Assembly: GCA_020796225.1 (NCBI GenBank)
Contig: CM036755.1
Coordinates: 38,512,806-38,576,805, forward strand
Length of the DNA: 64,000 nucleotides
Origin: Arion vulgaris
Taxonomy: Eukaryota; Mollusca; Gastropoda; Stylommatophora; Arionidae
Direction of reading: 5' to 3'
This document shows, piece by piece, positions 22,901-29,824 of this stretch (positions within the stretch are counted from its first letter, which is position 1; each line of letters begins with the position of its first letter). The position numbers were made by a program, and so were the translations under genes. The notes beneath the pieces are model-generated. The model saw only the letters and a program-made list of their open reading frames with translations, ran no database searches and was not told the DNA's origin.

Positions 22901-23750
22901 CTGTTCTGCAAGTTTGCAAAGATTGGTGTTAGTATTTGGGTTGCTTGTGTGGTTGAATTCAATATGAACTAATGTTACTTTCTAACACTATCTGATTTGT
23001 TTTGGATTGCTTGTGTGGTTGAATTCAATATGAACTAATGTTACTTTCTAACACTATCTGTTTTCTTCTTATTCTTCTTTAGGTATGGTCGTCATGACAG
23101 GCACGTGCTACTACTACGTCATCTACATGACAGGACCAGTCCTCTTCAGAAACACGATAATCTGCCATGTTTGGGATTTCTTCCGGAAAGATTTCACCAA
23201 CTTAATGATGCTAGACTACATCTTCACTTTTGTATTTCCCAGCATCGTTCTTATCATTCTGATGATTCTCATTTGCGGTAGAGGTTGTGAATACTATCGT
23301 ATCTCTTCCACAGTAGAGGTATCTAGCAGGGCTGGAAGCATACGAAACTCATCCAGCAGGGCTCCAGTTCGAGTTACTAACGTTATATTCCCTGTAGTCT
23401 TCTTTATCCTTGCTCTGAAGCTTCCAATGGGACTTCTAAGACTCCACGGAACGATGAGTTCTTCAACACGGAGCCAGCTACTGATAGACCTTCAAAACGT
23501 GTTTCTGTACCTCGGTAGATTCGAGTGGGTAGTAAAACTCTACATATATCTTATATTCTCTCCAAGTTTTCGACGCAGGACTAAATCATTCTTATGCAGT
23601 TTAAGGGCTCAAATGAAAGGAACATGTGTGCAGGACTCAATCGAGGAAGAAGATGTGGAAGCATTGCCTGCAACGCCTGCCATAAATCTACCAGATTTGC
23701 GAGAAAGGGGAGGCAATGCTCGAGCTTTCCTAATGGCGTCTGATGTGTGA
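6427..23750 (+). CDS. Class A GPCR, peptide-receptor-like (3 exons)
   Basis: Spliced CDS join(6427-6882, 16978-17137, 23083-23750), about 427 aa, a plasma-membrane receptor. The extracellular N-terminus has four N-glycosylation sequons (NAT, NSS, NST, NGT). TM1 is near residues 78-108 with the conserved Asn in LLSNLLAYMVF. TM2 (118-142) has Asp129. Cys156 at the top of TM3 can pair with the extracellular loop 2 Cys (NTIICHVW). EKFISVYFPLRK ends TM3, with EKF where most receptors have DRY/ERY. TM5, TM6 (NVIFPVVFFILALKLP) and TM7 follow; the NPxxY position is degenerate (LIFSPSFRRR). The start is supported by in-frame stops just upstream. Splice sites are GT-AG and phases agree (0, then 1). The PLR loop pattern recalls invertebrate FMRFamide-like peptide receptors; the ligand is unknown. 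Confidence 0.88.
6931..7175 (+). mobile_element. Family D tRNA-derived SINE
   Basis: The head GTCTGTGGCTTAGCGG (A box) followed by GTTCTGAGTTGAATCACG (B box) closely mimics a tRNA. Near-identical copies are at 27070-27315 and 37257-37450. The body contains CAATGGCAAACTACTGAACG; the 3' end is TCCTGTAAAGGATATGCAAT. No cloverleaf acceptor stem follows, so this is a SINE rather than a functional tRNA. Confidence 0.85.
7340..7565 (+). mobile_element. LINE-d C-terminal fragment and tail
   Basis: Translation gives CLNYIEKQRIKWFDHLIRIN and then GKKVRGRPRKRWLDGL, the basic C-terminal region of a non-LTR retrotransposon ORF2. It ends in the GCGCAAGACAAAAACAG tail shared with 3535-3640 and 39085-39240. 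Confidence 0.8.
7564..7885. repeat. 32-bp minisatellite, about 10 copies
   Basis: Unit GACGACACTGGGCAACAACC plus TGGTAGCAGTGT. The later copies (after about 7740) carry several small deletions. The unit occurs once at 3565-3605 and partially at 39210, each time in the same LINE tail. The array is therefore an expansion of LINE 3' sequence. Confidence 0.92.
7905..8090 (-). mobile_element. Family C SINE 3' end with expanded TTGA tail
   Basis: About 140 bp of TTGA/TTGG tetranucleotide repeats, then (minus sense) the family C end near ACCATCATCATTACACTTCG. Most of the SINE body is missing. It reads as an expanded microsatellite tail. Confidence 0.75.
8125..8186 (-). mobile_element. LINE-a fragment feeding the adjacent array
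   Basis: Minus-strand sequence GGTCCCAACAAATGGGGAAA matches the LINE-a coding end at 12405-12450 and 45070-45090. The first unit of the neighbouring 24-bp array continues directly from it. Confidence 0.6.
8187..8728. repeat. 24-bp minisatellite, about 23 copies
   Basis: Very homogeneous unit TTCTTGATTGAGGCATTGCA plus GCTA; variants replace GCTA with GCCA or GCAA. Both strands are open by periodicity (FLIEALQL / SRIAAMPQ). The left end fuses to a LINE-a fragment and the right end runs into a TTGA-repeat SINE tail. The high identity implies recent homogenisation. Confidence 0.95.
8722..9085 (-). mobile_element. Family C SINE
   Basis: Minus-sense family C body: TTGA tail, GGACCATCGTCATTGCACTT, AGGATTTCAGCGAAGTGCAC, GCCCGGGCAGGCATGTCCAG and CTTGACCTCACCTACACTAA. 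The tRNA-like head is not recognisable here. Confidence 0.8.
9275..9530 (-). mobile_element. Family A SINE
   Basis: Minus-sense copy. The CTTCTTCTTCTTCGAGCGCT end on the plus strand is the GAA-repeat tail. It is followed by ATATAAGCCTAAG, TATGCGCCTAGTCGTAGGCC, ACTAGGGTAGCTTCC, and the shared head ending CACATGGGCGAAAC. Confidence 0.85.
9531..10130. repeat. 23-bp minisatellite, about 26 copies
   Basis: Unit AACTAACAGACCGGATGACT plus TCC. Copies between about 9650 and 9960 contain several 1-3 bp deletions; both edges are regular. It starts directly after the family A head. Confidence 0.93.
10540..10660. repeat. Dispersed repeat, copy 1 of 2
   Basis: Shares AGTTTAATC, ATATTGGGGCGCA and CAATTGCAATAATAAT with 11295-11405. 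The class is unknown. Confidence 0.55.
10930..11065 (+). mobile_element. Family H fragment with CT repeat
   Basis: A (CT)n run at 10938-10984 is followed by ATGATCTCCGCTTAGACTGA and CATTCATGTGGAAATCAGAT. The same unit is at 18680-18800 and 54485-54590, and inverted at 24535-24975. Confidence 0.65.
11085..11290 (+). mobile_element. LINE-b-like C-terminal fragment
   Basis: Matches 21360-21520: TTCTGTTCAGCAACATCTTG, AATAATTCGGACACATCAAA, GAATGGTGCCTGGAAGAAGA. It is the 3' coding end of a non-LTR element, heavily mutated. Confidence 0.6.
11295..11840. mobile_element. Composite of SINE families E (+) and F (-)
   Basis: 11295-11405 is the dispersed repeat also at 10540. 11448-11650 carries family E on the plus strand (GCCCGCCTGCCCAGCGTATT, CGGTGTTTGTGGCACC, GATGTCCATGGGACCGAG). 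11665-11815 carries family F on the minus strand (reverse complement: GACTCTCAGGTCGACCCAGC, CCGGGAAGTAAAGGTGGCCG, CACCCATCGCGTGCCAACG). Confidence 0.65.
11978..12235 (+). mobile_element. Family B SINE, near full length
   Basis: Starts AAAGCGCCCGAGTGGTTACG. The head contains AAAGAATAGAACCACTG and TGTCGTAAGAGACGACTAAG. The tail contains TGCAACGTATACACGTTCTT and AGAGTGATTAAAATTGGTCG and ends AAGAAGAAGAAG. A nearly identical copy is at 56425-56680. Confidence 0.85.
12300..12720 (-). mobile_element. LINE-a C-terminal fragment with internal duplication
   Basis: The minus strand gives SSRRLRWLGHVR, then FRRKRHQGRPLLRYKDVYKA, the RTE/CR1-like ORF2 C-terminus pattern. The RRLRWLGHVR segment occurs twice about 80 bp apart, so part of the coding end is tandemly duplicated. 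Confidence 0.8.
12720..13046. other. AT-rich spacer with CAAT-type repeats
   Basis: Contains TCAATCA-rich sequence (12765-12815), probably a decayed SINE tail. A short block (CTCCAGTGACAAGCA, GGGTTAGG) recurs at 30500-30535. No gene is seen. Confidence 0.45.
13047..16277. repeat. Satellite array: 78-bp units then 127-bp units
   Basis: About 31 copies of a 78-bp unit (13047 to about 15468; landmark TTAGACGAGTTCTCATGATA) are followed by six to seven copies of a 127-bp unit (about 15468-16277). The long unit is the 78-bp unit plus 49 bp containing GGGCCAGCATTCCTGAACAG. Because 78 is a multiple of three, the plus strand is open through many units (26-aa repeat beginning MIKSTFVWSLSLV); this is not a gene. 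The array lies in intron 1 of the GPCR and ends about 700 bp before exon 2. Confidence 0.96.
16380..16720 (-). mobile_element. LINE-b-like C-terminal fragment
   Basis: The reverse complement matches 21380-21665: AATATTTCGGACACATCAAA, CAGGACTGCTATCATG, AACAGAGAGTTTTTC. The order (GHIxRH region, RRR-rich region, final ARTAQNR-like region) is that of an ORF2 C-terminus. Confidence 0.65.
16978..17137 (+). CDS. GPCR coding exon 2
   Basis: 160 nt between acceptor CCACCAG (16971-16977) and donor GTAAGT at 17138. It enters in phase 0 and leaves one base. It encodes the extracellular end and length of TM3 (GVCQYTTYFSYIFIF; Cys156) and the intracellular EKFISVYFPLRK motif. The last 9 exon nucleotides (TTGTCATAA) plus the donor are the template of the minisatellite that follows. 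Confidence 0.88.
17138..17233. repeat. 19-bp minisatellite, left part, starting at the donor
   Basis: About five units of GTACGTAAATGTGTAATTT type begin at the first intron base. The true splice junction TTGTCATAA/GTAAGTAGCT aligns with a unit GTGTCATTT/GTACGTAGCT at 15 of 19 positions. The array continues at 18403 after a hAT insertion. Confidence 0.9.
17234..18402 (+). mobile_element. hAT transposon with 8-bp TSD
   Basis: Ends are CAGCGCTGGATTAG (left) and the complement of CAGTGCCGGATTAG (right). Both continue into a shared subterminal CAAATGCTACGGGCCCCGCG / CGCGGGGCCCGTAGCAAAT pair. The exact 8-bp target duplication GTAATGTG flanks it (17226-17233 and 18403-18410). It is internally deleted: an N-terminal-domain remnant (17514-17741) and a dimerisation-domain remnant (about 18095-18200) survive. 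Confidence 0.92.
17514..17741 (+). pseudogene. hAT transposase fragment (ZMYM1/DUF4371-like)
   Basis: The reading frame contains KYYSVSLDSTPDISHVDQLT and EGHTAEQLAQSLLDVLKKNG and ends DIKDCRG. This is the stretch around the first catalytic Asp (LDSTPD) of hAT transposases in the ZMYM1/DUF4371-like group. The frame stops at TAA after DCRG. Farther right, CSGERSFSTLKRIKSELR (about 18103-18156) is the hAT C-terminal dimerisation motif. The central catalytic region is missing, so no active enzyme is encoded. Confidence 0.82.
18403..18680. repeat. 19-bp minisatellite, right part
   Basis: About 14 more copies of GTACGTAGATGTGTAATGT / GTACGTAGATGTGTCATTT. This is the same array as 17138-17233, separated only by the hAT insertion. 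Confidence 0.93.
18680..18960 (+). mobile_element. Family H repeat
   Basis: CTCTCTCTCTGGCGCGCGAT, then ATTCATGTGGAAATCTGATT, GTTTCGTCACACC, TCGCTCTCCGTCAGCC and GACCTGCAAGGCAGCAGG. It is the same order as 54485-54720. A short 19-bp-array remnant follows at 18955. Confidence 0.7.
19070..19335 (-). mobile_element. Family A SINE
   Basis: Plus-strand order TTTGAACGATTCATATCGAC, GTTATGCGCGTACAAGTAGG, ACTAGGGTAGCTTTCC, CGACATGCCTTATAGGTCGC, ending CAACACACGGG. This is family A in minus sense. Confidence 0.85.
19420..19650 (+). mobile_element. LINE-like C-terminal fragment
   Basis: GRGRPRETWRRIVERQVGD is the arginine-rich tail seen at the end of many RTE-like ORF2 proteins. No upstream domain is present. 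Confidence 0.55.
19770..19895 (+). mobile_element. LINE-f zinc-knuckle C-terminal fragment
   Basis: Reads CHCEQADMTAEHLLQDYPLL then GLRNETW. This is the Cys/His-containing end of RNase H-bearing LINE proteins, also present at 41894-42220. Confidence 0.6.
20085..20155 (+). mobile_element. tRNA-like SINE head
   Basis: TCTGGCCGAATGGATGTGAA fits an A box and CTGGGGTTCAATGCATGG a B box, with an anticodon-arm-like GCGGCTCCCATGCGGGAG between. There is no convincing acceptor stem or 3' trailer, so I read it as a SINE head or tRNA pseudogene. Confidence 0.45.
20407..20804. mobile_element. Non-autonomous hAT element
   Basis: Left end CAGCGTTTCTCAAA and right end TTTGGGAATCTATG (complement CATAGATTCCCAAA) form imperfect inverted repeats. 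The flanks GCCTACAC (20399-20406) and GTCTACAC (20805-20812) match at 7 of 8 positions. The interior is non-coding and AT-rich. Confidence 0.75.
20880..21340 (-). mobile_element. Family C SINE, full length
   Basis: Minus sense: TTGATTGATTGAT tail at 20893, GGACCATCATCATTGCACTT, CAGCGACAGTGCACGAACTC, CACCTACACTGAGATCAGGG. The head ends in AACCTCTGCGCCACA near 21315-21332, the A-box side of the tRNA-like head. Confidence 0.85.
21350..21675 (+). mobile_element. LINE-b-like C-terminal fragment
   Basis: Plus-strand order CTTCTGTTCTGCAACAGCTT, TTTCGGACACCTCAAACGGC, AGACGGTGGGCGCAGAATGT, TTTTTCAGGACTGCTGTCAT, GATGATGATGAA. It has the same layout as the minus-strand copy at 16380-16720. Confidence 0.7.
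21700..21737. repeat. GTTT tetranucleotide microsatellite
   Basis: About nine copies of TTTG/GTTT. Confidence 0.95.
22060..22145 (+). mobile_element. tRNA-like sequence, possible SINE head
   Basis: TGGCTCGCTGGTTG resembles an A box and AGTGGTTCGAATCCCG is a perfect-looking B box about 55 bp on. The arms between do not fold convincingly as a tRNA by eye. Confidence 0.35.
22200..22975 (-). mobile_element. LINE-c ORF2 3' half, degenerate
   Basis: The minus strand reads, from 22960 downward, LAEQVGLQINSAKIKIMDL (the region after the reverse transcriptase YxDD), then a FTKLTNIWQ-like stretch. Near 22440 it reads RRWKYLGHVLRSDEKR, the C-terminal GH motif. Stops and shifts are frequent. It lies in intron 2 of the GPCR. 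Confidence 0.75.
22941..23070. repeat. 66-bp direct duplication before GPCR exon 3
   Basis: TTGCTTGTGTGGTTGAATTC through AACACTATCTG occurs twice (22941 and 23007). The second copy ends about 12 bp before the polypyrimidine/acceptor of exon 3. Confidence 0.9.
23083..23750 (+). CDS. GPCR coding exon 3 (last)
   Basis: Acceptor TTCTTCTTTAG at 23082, then GT completing the split Ser codon, then MVVMTGTCYYYVIYMTGPV (TM4). It continues through extracellular loop 2, TM5, a Ser/Arg-rich third loop (SSRAGSIRNSSSRAPVR), TM6, TM7 and an acidic C-tail (SIEEEDVEALP). The stop is TGA at 23748-23750. Confidence 0.9.
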
Positions 23751-23785
23751 AACTTTCAATAGTTATTTCCCTTAATTCAGTCGTA

Positions 23786-23910
23786 TTGACCTTTTCGATA
23801 TTCTAAGCCGATATACTGGTCTATAATATTTTTATTAAGATGACGCAAACCCAGTATACTGGCTAATCTAGTATTCATTGCAAAGTAAACGCGTCCGTTA
23901 AAAGACATTT
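23786..23910. mobile_element. piggyBac-like MITE, second copy
   Basis: Same layout as 5442-5576: CCTTTTCGATATTC, AGCCGATATACTGG, AAGATGACGCAAACCCAGTA. The halves AGCCGATATACTGG and CCAGTATACTGGCT form an internal hairpin. The ends are decayed. Confidence 0.5.
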
Positions 23911-23930
23911 CACAATCTGATACTGACTTG

Positions 23931-24252
23931 CAGTGGCGGCTCGTCATTAAGGGGCACTAGTGCCAGGCCCCACCAAAAATAATGTATAGCGTGTATTTAT
24001 TATTTTAGAAATTATTTATTAATAATTATTACTTTTAACGTGATATTGATCAGCTTTAAAAGTTGAACATATAATGATAAAATATCATATACAGTCTGAA
24101 ATTCACAGTATTTCCTCCCTAATTAGTTTACTTCACGCATTTCCAGCGCACTATTTGTTTAGGGCCAGTAGAAATGTCGTATATTTAGACCATAATTTTT
24201 GCGAAAATTTTTGTCTGGCCCCACCAACAAAAATGATCACAAGCCGCCACTG
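23931..24252. mobile_element. hAT MITE with perfect TSD
   Basis: Left end CAGTGGCGGCTCGT; right end ACAAGCCGCCACTG is its near-exact complement. The 8-bp duplication CTGACTTG flanks both sides (23923-23930 and 24253-24260). The 322-bp interior is AT-rich with no ORF; GGCCCCACCA sits near both ends in inverted orientation. Confidence 0.92.
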
Positions 24253-24384
24253 CTGACTTGTCATTTACTTACCAAATGTAGTACAATAATGATTGATGGA
24301 AATATGATTCCAGAGTTAAGATACACAGATGACACATTTCTCCTTGCAACTACTGTCAACGGATTGAAACATCTGACTTGGAGA

Positions 24385-24535
24385 TTCAGATATAAAAACA
24401 GCCCGAGTGGTTACAGGGGCCCAAATTGGGGTGTGAAGAATCGAACCACTGTTACCTGCCACGCATGTCGTAAGAGGCGTCTAAGGAGATTAGGCGTGGG
24501 GCTAGCTACCTCACACCCTAAAAAACATTAGATTG
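24385..24535 (+). mobile_element. Family B2 SINE-like fragment
   Basis: CAGCCCGAGTGGTTACAGGG, GGGTGTGAAGAATCGAACCA, CATGTCGTAAGAGGCGTC, then the B2-specific GTGGGGCTAGCTACCTC. Confidence 0.75.
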
Positions 24536-24985
24536 CTACAGAACGGAGAGCGAACCGAGTAAACGCTGTCTGAAATCGGATACATCGCCGAAGAATAAGC
24601 ACCAGAACTCCAAATGATGCTGAAGATGTGACGTAAAACACACCAATGCTAAGGCTGCATGAATCAGATTTCCACATGAATTGAATTGATGGGGAGATCT
24701 GGTACATCGGTCTGGGAGGTGTTCGCGAGAGAGAAAGATACAAAAACAACCTGCTGCTTTGCAGATCGGCTTGGGACAGCCAAAGGCTGACGGATAGCGA
24801 ACCCAGTAAACGCTGGCTAAAATCGGACACATCGCTGAAGGATAAGCACTAAAGCTCCAAATGTTGCTGAAGATGTGACGAAACACACCCATGATAAAGT
24901 TTCATGAATCAGATTTCCATATGGATGAAATTTATAAGGAAATCTGGTACATCAGTATAAGGGTGATCGCGAGAGATACAAAAAC
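24535..24985 (-). mobile_element. Family H, two tandem copies
   Basis: Two successive minus-sense copies (24535-24735 and 24770-24975) of GAACCGAGTAAACGCTG, ACACATCGCTGAAGGATAAG, GAATCAGATTTCCA, GATCTGGTACATC, GATCGCGAGAGA. Confidence 0.7.
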
Positions 24986-25200
24986 GACCCCAATAAACGG
25001 AGTCCCAGAGAGCCAATGGAGGGCAGCAGTAACGGCCTCAACCCCCATCCTCATACTAGAAGTAGTTGGCATATATGCTCCACTTTGCTCTTCAATAAAC
25101 CTACCATGCGCATTAGTCAAGAAAACCCAGCCCGACTTCTCATCACAATGCACGACCACATGCCCAAGACAGTAGATACAGAATATAGCTTGCGTAAGAA
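24985..25200 (-). mobile_element. LINE RNase H domain fragment
   Basis: The minus strand gives NAHGRFIEEQSGAYMPTTSS and MEVEAVTAALHWL-type sequence (MRMGVEAVTAALHWLSGTPF). Homologous pieces are at 45360-45900 and 54280-54475. The Asp/Glu-bearing RNase H core is only partly present. Confidence 0.65.
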
Positions 25201-25274
25201 AGTGTAGCAGGTATCAGGAACAGATCAAACGTATGTTGCTGGTACCGATAACGTTTTGGAACAAGTTCAGTGGA

Positions 25275-25830
25275 AACATCATCTTCTTTGAACGCTCCAT
25301 ATCGACCACGTGTTAACCACTATGTTCATTGTTCATTTGAGGATCATCTTCATCGCACATCGGATATGTTCATAATTGCTCGATCTTCTCCAAGCATGTA
25401 TCTCAGTGTATCTATGCTAACTAACAACTCCCGTTCTGTGTTGATTGGATAAATCTACTGGGTTTTTGTCTCGTGGTTTTCTCGTCTTGCCGCACCTATC
25501 GGTATACACAACTTGCGCAACCGAGATAGAGAATACTCTTTATCTTCATCGTTGAAATCTTCAGAGCGTATGTTTTCTCTGAGAGCGTTGATAAGAGCAA
25601 ACCACTATGTGTGATTTGTATGTGATCTAAGAGCAAATGTACGGGTACGTTGTGCCAGCTATGCTGCGCCTACAAGTAGGCCAGCACATCCGAATTCTGC
25701 GATGTTTTTTATTTACTAGGGTAGCTTCCATATGTCCTACATCAGTCGGCTCTTACGACATGCCTTGTAGGTCGCAGTGGTACTATTCTTTGCTTCCTTG
25801 CGGGCCCCGGCACCCATCGGGTGATAGGAA
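25275..25830 (-). mobile_element. Family A SINE, interrupted
   Basis: The tail end lies at 25278-25322 (TTTGAACGCTCCATATCGAC). The element resumes at about 25600 (CCACTATGTGTGATTTGTAT) and runs through the head to GGGCCCCGGCACCCATCGGG. The 25325-25600 insert contains a decayed LINE-e tail. Confidence 0.7.
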
Positions 25831-25884
25831 ACTAACTGAACACTGCTTTCTTTGTGTATATTCAAGTAAACGCCTATTTGTTTA

Positions 25885-26190
25885 TTTACGCAGTATACAA
25901 TGAAGAAAAGTCAGAAAAAAAGTGAAAGAAGATGATCTAAGGAAATGAGTCTTAAGACGTAGGATTGTCTTCATTGCACCGGGTTTTACTCCATAAACCT
26001 CCGTCCCACTCCTCAGAAGTGGCATTTCAGCTGCTGAGAGTATTGCACAAGGCGCGAACTCTGTATCTCCTGCAATATTCCTAGGAACTCTCTGGAAAAT
26101 GACACACGTGAACTGAACAGCGTTGTCCGGATTCGAGCCCACGATCTTCGGAACACAAGGCACTCACTTAGCCACGGAGACTCTCTAGTG
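25885..26190 (-). mobile_element. Family G tRNA-derived SINE
   Basis: The reverse complement starts GTCTCCGTGGCTAAGTGAGT (A box), then ATCGTGGGCTCGAATCCGG (B box). The body contains TTCACGTGTGTCATTTTCC and CTGCTGAGAGTATTGCAC (plus sense). A sister copy is at 34265-34507. Confidence 0.85.
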
Positions 26191-26339
26191 AAAGAAGAAA
26201 TAAAAGAACAGGAAGAAAAGAAAGAAACAGATGATGAAGAAGGAAATAGAAAATAGATAAGAAGTGGAAAAGGAATATAATGTAGAGGAAGATTAACAAG
26301 AGTCACAAGGATAAGAAGACAATAAGAAAACAAAGATTA

Positions 26340-27010
26340 CAAAGAAGAAGAAGAAGAATAGTAGGAGGTCAAATAAAATATACTAGAAAGAAGAAACAGA
26401 AGAGGATGGAGAAGAAGCTGATGATGATTATGACGATGATGATTATTAGGACAATGTTGTTTATGATGATGATTATGACGATGATGATTATTAGGACAAT
26501 GTTGTTTATGATGATAATTATGACGATGATGATGTTATAATGATGTTGTTTATGATGATGATTATATCGATGATGCTGTTGTTTATGATGATGATGATTA
26601 TGATGATGATGATGAAGGTGAAGAAGATCCTGATGATTGAAACGATGAAGATGAAAGTAAAGAAGATGATGGAAATAAAGGGGAAGGTGAAGAAGAAGAT
26701 GATGTTAATGATTGAAATGATGTTGATGATGATTGAAATGATGGAAATGAAAGTAAAGTAGATGATGCTGGCGATGATGATGTTGCTTATGATGATGATG
26801 ATGATGATGATGGTTGAAATGAAGAAAATGAAAGTAAAGACGATGATGCTGAAGATGTTGAAGAAGAAGCAGTATAGAAAGAAAAAGTTGCTAATGATAG
26901 CGATAATGATGATATTGAAGAAGATGAAAGAGTATAGAAAGAAGATGATGAAGAGAATGAAGAAGAACGAGGAGAGGAGGAGGAAAAGAAGAAGAAGAAG
27001 AATCTGGAAA
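26340..27010. repeat. GAT/GAA-rich low-complexity tract
   Basis: About 650 bp of GATGATGAT and GAAGAAGAA with interspersed TTAT/TTGTTTATGATG. It yields long Met/Lys-rich frames with no domain structure, which I treat as compositional. A 52-bp piece (TTATGACGATGATGATTATT) is directly repeated at 26426 and 26472. Confidence 0.9.
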
Positions 27011-27069
27011 ATACTGTGTATGTTGTTTCTGTCTGTTTATTTGTTTGTATTTTTAGCCATTGAATTGAA

Positions 27070-27320
27070 GAAATGTGGCGTCTGTGGCTTAGGGGATAGT
27101 GAGTCGGTCTATTAACCCCGACGTTCTAAGTTCGGATCACGGTGCGGACAGTTTGGTTGCAAATTGTTTCGCGTGGATTTTTACAAAGGACGATGGCACC
27201 ACCGTTCAGAAAGCAATGGCAAACTACTGAACGTAATAATGCCTAGAAAAATCACAAACAGCGTTAAAAACTGTGGTTGATTCGCAAAGTCCTGTAAAGG
27301 ATATGCAATTAACTTTTAAT
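27070..27320 (+). mobile_element. Family D tRNA-derived SINE
   Basis: GTCTGTGGCTTAGGGGATAG head (A box), TTCTAAGTTCGGATCACG (B box), AAACTACTGAACG, TCCTGTAAAGGATATGCAAT. Nearly identical to 6931-7175. Confidence 0.88.
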
Positions 27321-27369
27321 TGAAGAGATGGAATTATGGAATCGAGGCAGAAATAAGCAGATCTATTCT

Positions 27370-28160
27370 CATATTGTACATGTGTCATCACCATCATCAT
27401 CAAGTAGCATGTCATGATGAGAACGTTCTTCTTTATTTTTCAACTCCCAACGGAGCACAGGTCTTCAACAAACATCTTCCAGCTTTTCCTCTCTTCTGCC
27501 ATGCCTTCCAATTCTTTGCATGTTTTACCTATCATTTTAATACCAGTCTTCAGCTCTCTTCTCCAGGTCTTCTAGGACTTCCCTACTCCTCTTTCCTGCG
27601 GTTCCAAAACAGTGTATGTTTTGCAATGTTTCCGCTCGGTCTTCTCAATGTGTGTCCTATCCATCTCCAGGGTCTCATCCTTAGCTCATTCTCCCTGGTA
27701 TCTGCTTAGTTCTTTCTCTGAGTTCATCATTCGTAATCTTATCATACCATCTCAGTCCCTCTATTCTACGTACCGTAAACATCCATTTATGAAGGTCTGT
27801 AGTTTTCTGATGGTTTCTTTTGTTGTCTTCCATGTTTCGAGCCATAGAACAGCACTGACTTCACATTTGATTGAAAGATTCTCAGCTTTGTGTTTGTTTT
27901 GATCTCCTTTGACTTCCATATCTTACTCAATACAATAAAGTTTCCCCATGCTTTTGGTATTCTTATCTTAACATCTTTGTGTGTTCATCATTCTGTGTCT
28001 ATGTTGCTACCAAGATATGTGTATGATTCTACGTCTTGTAGAGCTGTTTCCTCCAGCATAATCTGGTTTACATTTACTGCATTTATTTTCATGAACTTGG
28101 TCTTTTCCCTGTATATTTTCAAACCTACTGTGAGAATTTTGTCACCCTAATGGTCCTTCT
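27370..28160 (-). mobile_element. LINE-b ORF2 3' portion
   Basis: Read downward from 28150: DKILTVGLKIYREKTKFMK (post-catalytic reverse transcriptase region), then MLEETALQDVESYTYLGS, then a KAWGNF-like stretch. Near 27690 it gives RMRPWRWIGHTLRR, the C-terminal GH motif. There are many stops; it is a decayed non-LTR element. Confidence 0.75.
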
Positions 28161-29200
28161 GAGTTCCTCTTTCCCATATGTCAGATGTCCCACTCTGGAA
28201 CAGTCATGTTCAAATCATCAGTCCCACCCTAACAGTCCTTCTGAGTTCCTCTTTCACATATGTCAGATATCCCACTCTGGAGCAGTCATATTCAAATCAT
28301 CAGTCCCGTCCTGAATCTATTATCTCCGTGGTCTTCCTCTTCTCTTTGCTGTGATGCTTCTTTTCTAACGATCTTCTCAGCCCTCCGTATCTTTGTATAT
28401 GTCCAAATTACTTCAATGTTCTCTTTATTATGTATATCATCAGCCAGTTTTATTTGATCTTGAATTCCTTCTGGATATATCTACTTGTTCTCCGTCCACG
28501 GTATAACGAGGACTCTTCTGTAATATTTATATTCAAAAGCACATATATGTTTTTCCACTGCTTTATTAAATATCCATGCTTCACACCCATACGTTGCCAC
28601 TGGAAATATGCATGCTCTTAGTATTCTGATCTTTGTTTTTCTATCAGTTCCAATCCATACTGTTTTTCGGTGTTTAATTTTTTTGGTAAGGCCATGTTTA
28701 TTCCCTTTTTAATTTCCTTCATCCCATTTTGTCATAGCTACTGTTTTGGTATATCTAGGCATCTTCTTTGAAGTCAGTCTGCCATTGCTTTTCTTCCTGG
28801 CAGTGATCATCCTGGTCCATAACCCCAGCCATTGTCTTTATTACAGAGATCCTCTGCCTACCATCGCGAGTTTTGAGACCATACCTAAGTAAGTCAATAT
28901 ACGTCTCATCATCACATAGCTTGTTCTGAGCAGAACTTGGCCACCCCAACAGTCCTCCGGAGTTTTTCTCTCTCTCTCATAAGCCAGAGACTATCCCGCT
29001 TCTGCAGCTGTCATGTTCAAACCATCAGTTACATCCTGAATCCATCTTCTCCGTGGTTTCCTCTTCTTCTCTTTGCCGTATACCTCCTTCCATGATGGTC
29101 TTTTCAGCCCTTCATGTCTTTTTATATGTCCAAAATACTTCAATTTTCTCTTTCTTATTTGTAGCATCAACCAGTTTCCTTTGATCATTTTGTAGTAGTG
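28160..29200 (-). mobile_element. Stacked LINE-b C-terminal copies
   Basis: At least three overlapping minus-sense copies of the same coding end (KLKYFGHIKRHEGL, RRRWIQDVTDGLNMTAAEAG; best at 28991-29188). Each is followed by CTTCTGAGTTCCTCTTTC / CTCTCTCATAAGCCAGAG tails. The end with CTAGGCATCTTCTTTGAAG repeats at 28755. Related copies are at 55075-55285 (-), 57095-57370 (+) and 60165-60500 (-). Confidence 0.75.
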
Positions 29201-29290
29201 GGATAGAGGTAAACCTTTATTTTGGAGTAGTGGGATAGAGGTAAACCTCTATTTTGGAGTAGTGGGATAGAGGTAAACCTCTATCAAAGA
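29194..29290. repeat. 32-bp tandem repeat, 3 copies
   Basis: GTAGTGGGATAGAGGTAAAC plus CTCTATTTTGGA, three times, the last incomplete. Confidence 0.9.
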
Positions 29291-29600
29291 AGATGTAAGC
29301 GCCTTCTTCCTCCCTAGTCTACGGGATACCTTGGGAAGGTAGTGTCCGTTTAGCACCCGGCAGGGTCAGCGAAGCCATGGGAGCAGGTGGTGGATGAGTG
29401 AGGCAACACAGAGTGCCAATGGTTATGGTCTCAAAGTTCACGACGGTAGACAGATGAGCTCTGTAATAGAGACAATGGCTACGATCATGGACCAGTAGTC
29501 ACTTCTAGACAGTAGATCAATGGTCACTTCTAGGAAGGAAAGCATTGGCAGACTCCTTCAAGACAATGCAAGAAAACCCTAACAGTAATATGGAATATAC
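29290..29600 (+). mobile_element. Probable LINE 3' UTR remnant
   Basis: GGTCTCAAAGTTCACGACGG and ACAGATGAGCTCTGTAATAG match the complement of 28830-28880. The region is therefore an inverted relative of the LINE-b tail. No ORF. Confidence 0.45.
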
Positions 29601-29824
29601 ATCTACATTCTTGCTTTGTGTAAACCTTTTTATATTTCTTCATTTATTTATTTCATATCTTATTGAAATGTGTCTTTATGTTTTTACTTTACCAAACGAT
29701 AACAGAGCACAATAAGACTTTCTATGAAATTAAAAGGAGATAATACGCAACTGTTATGCAGAAGTTTTGTCTTTTTTATTGTCTGAGTTATTGGTTACTT
29801 AAGCTGACGTCATTGCACTCTAGG

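Noticed and set aside
26540..27115. Met/Lys-rich proteins
   Set aside because: Pure consequence of GATGAT/GAAGAA low-complexity sequence.
27320..28621. Plus-strand ORFs of 60-130 codons
   Set aside because: They are antisense shadows of LINE coding remnants, which read better on the minus strand.
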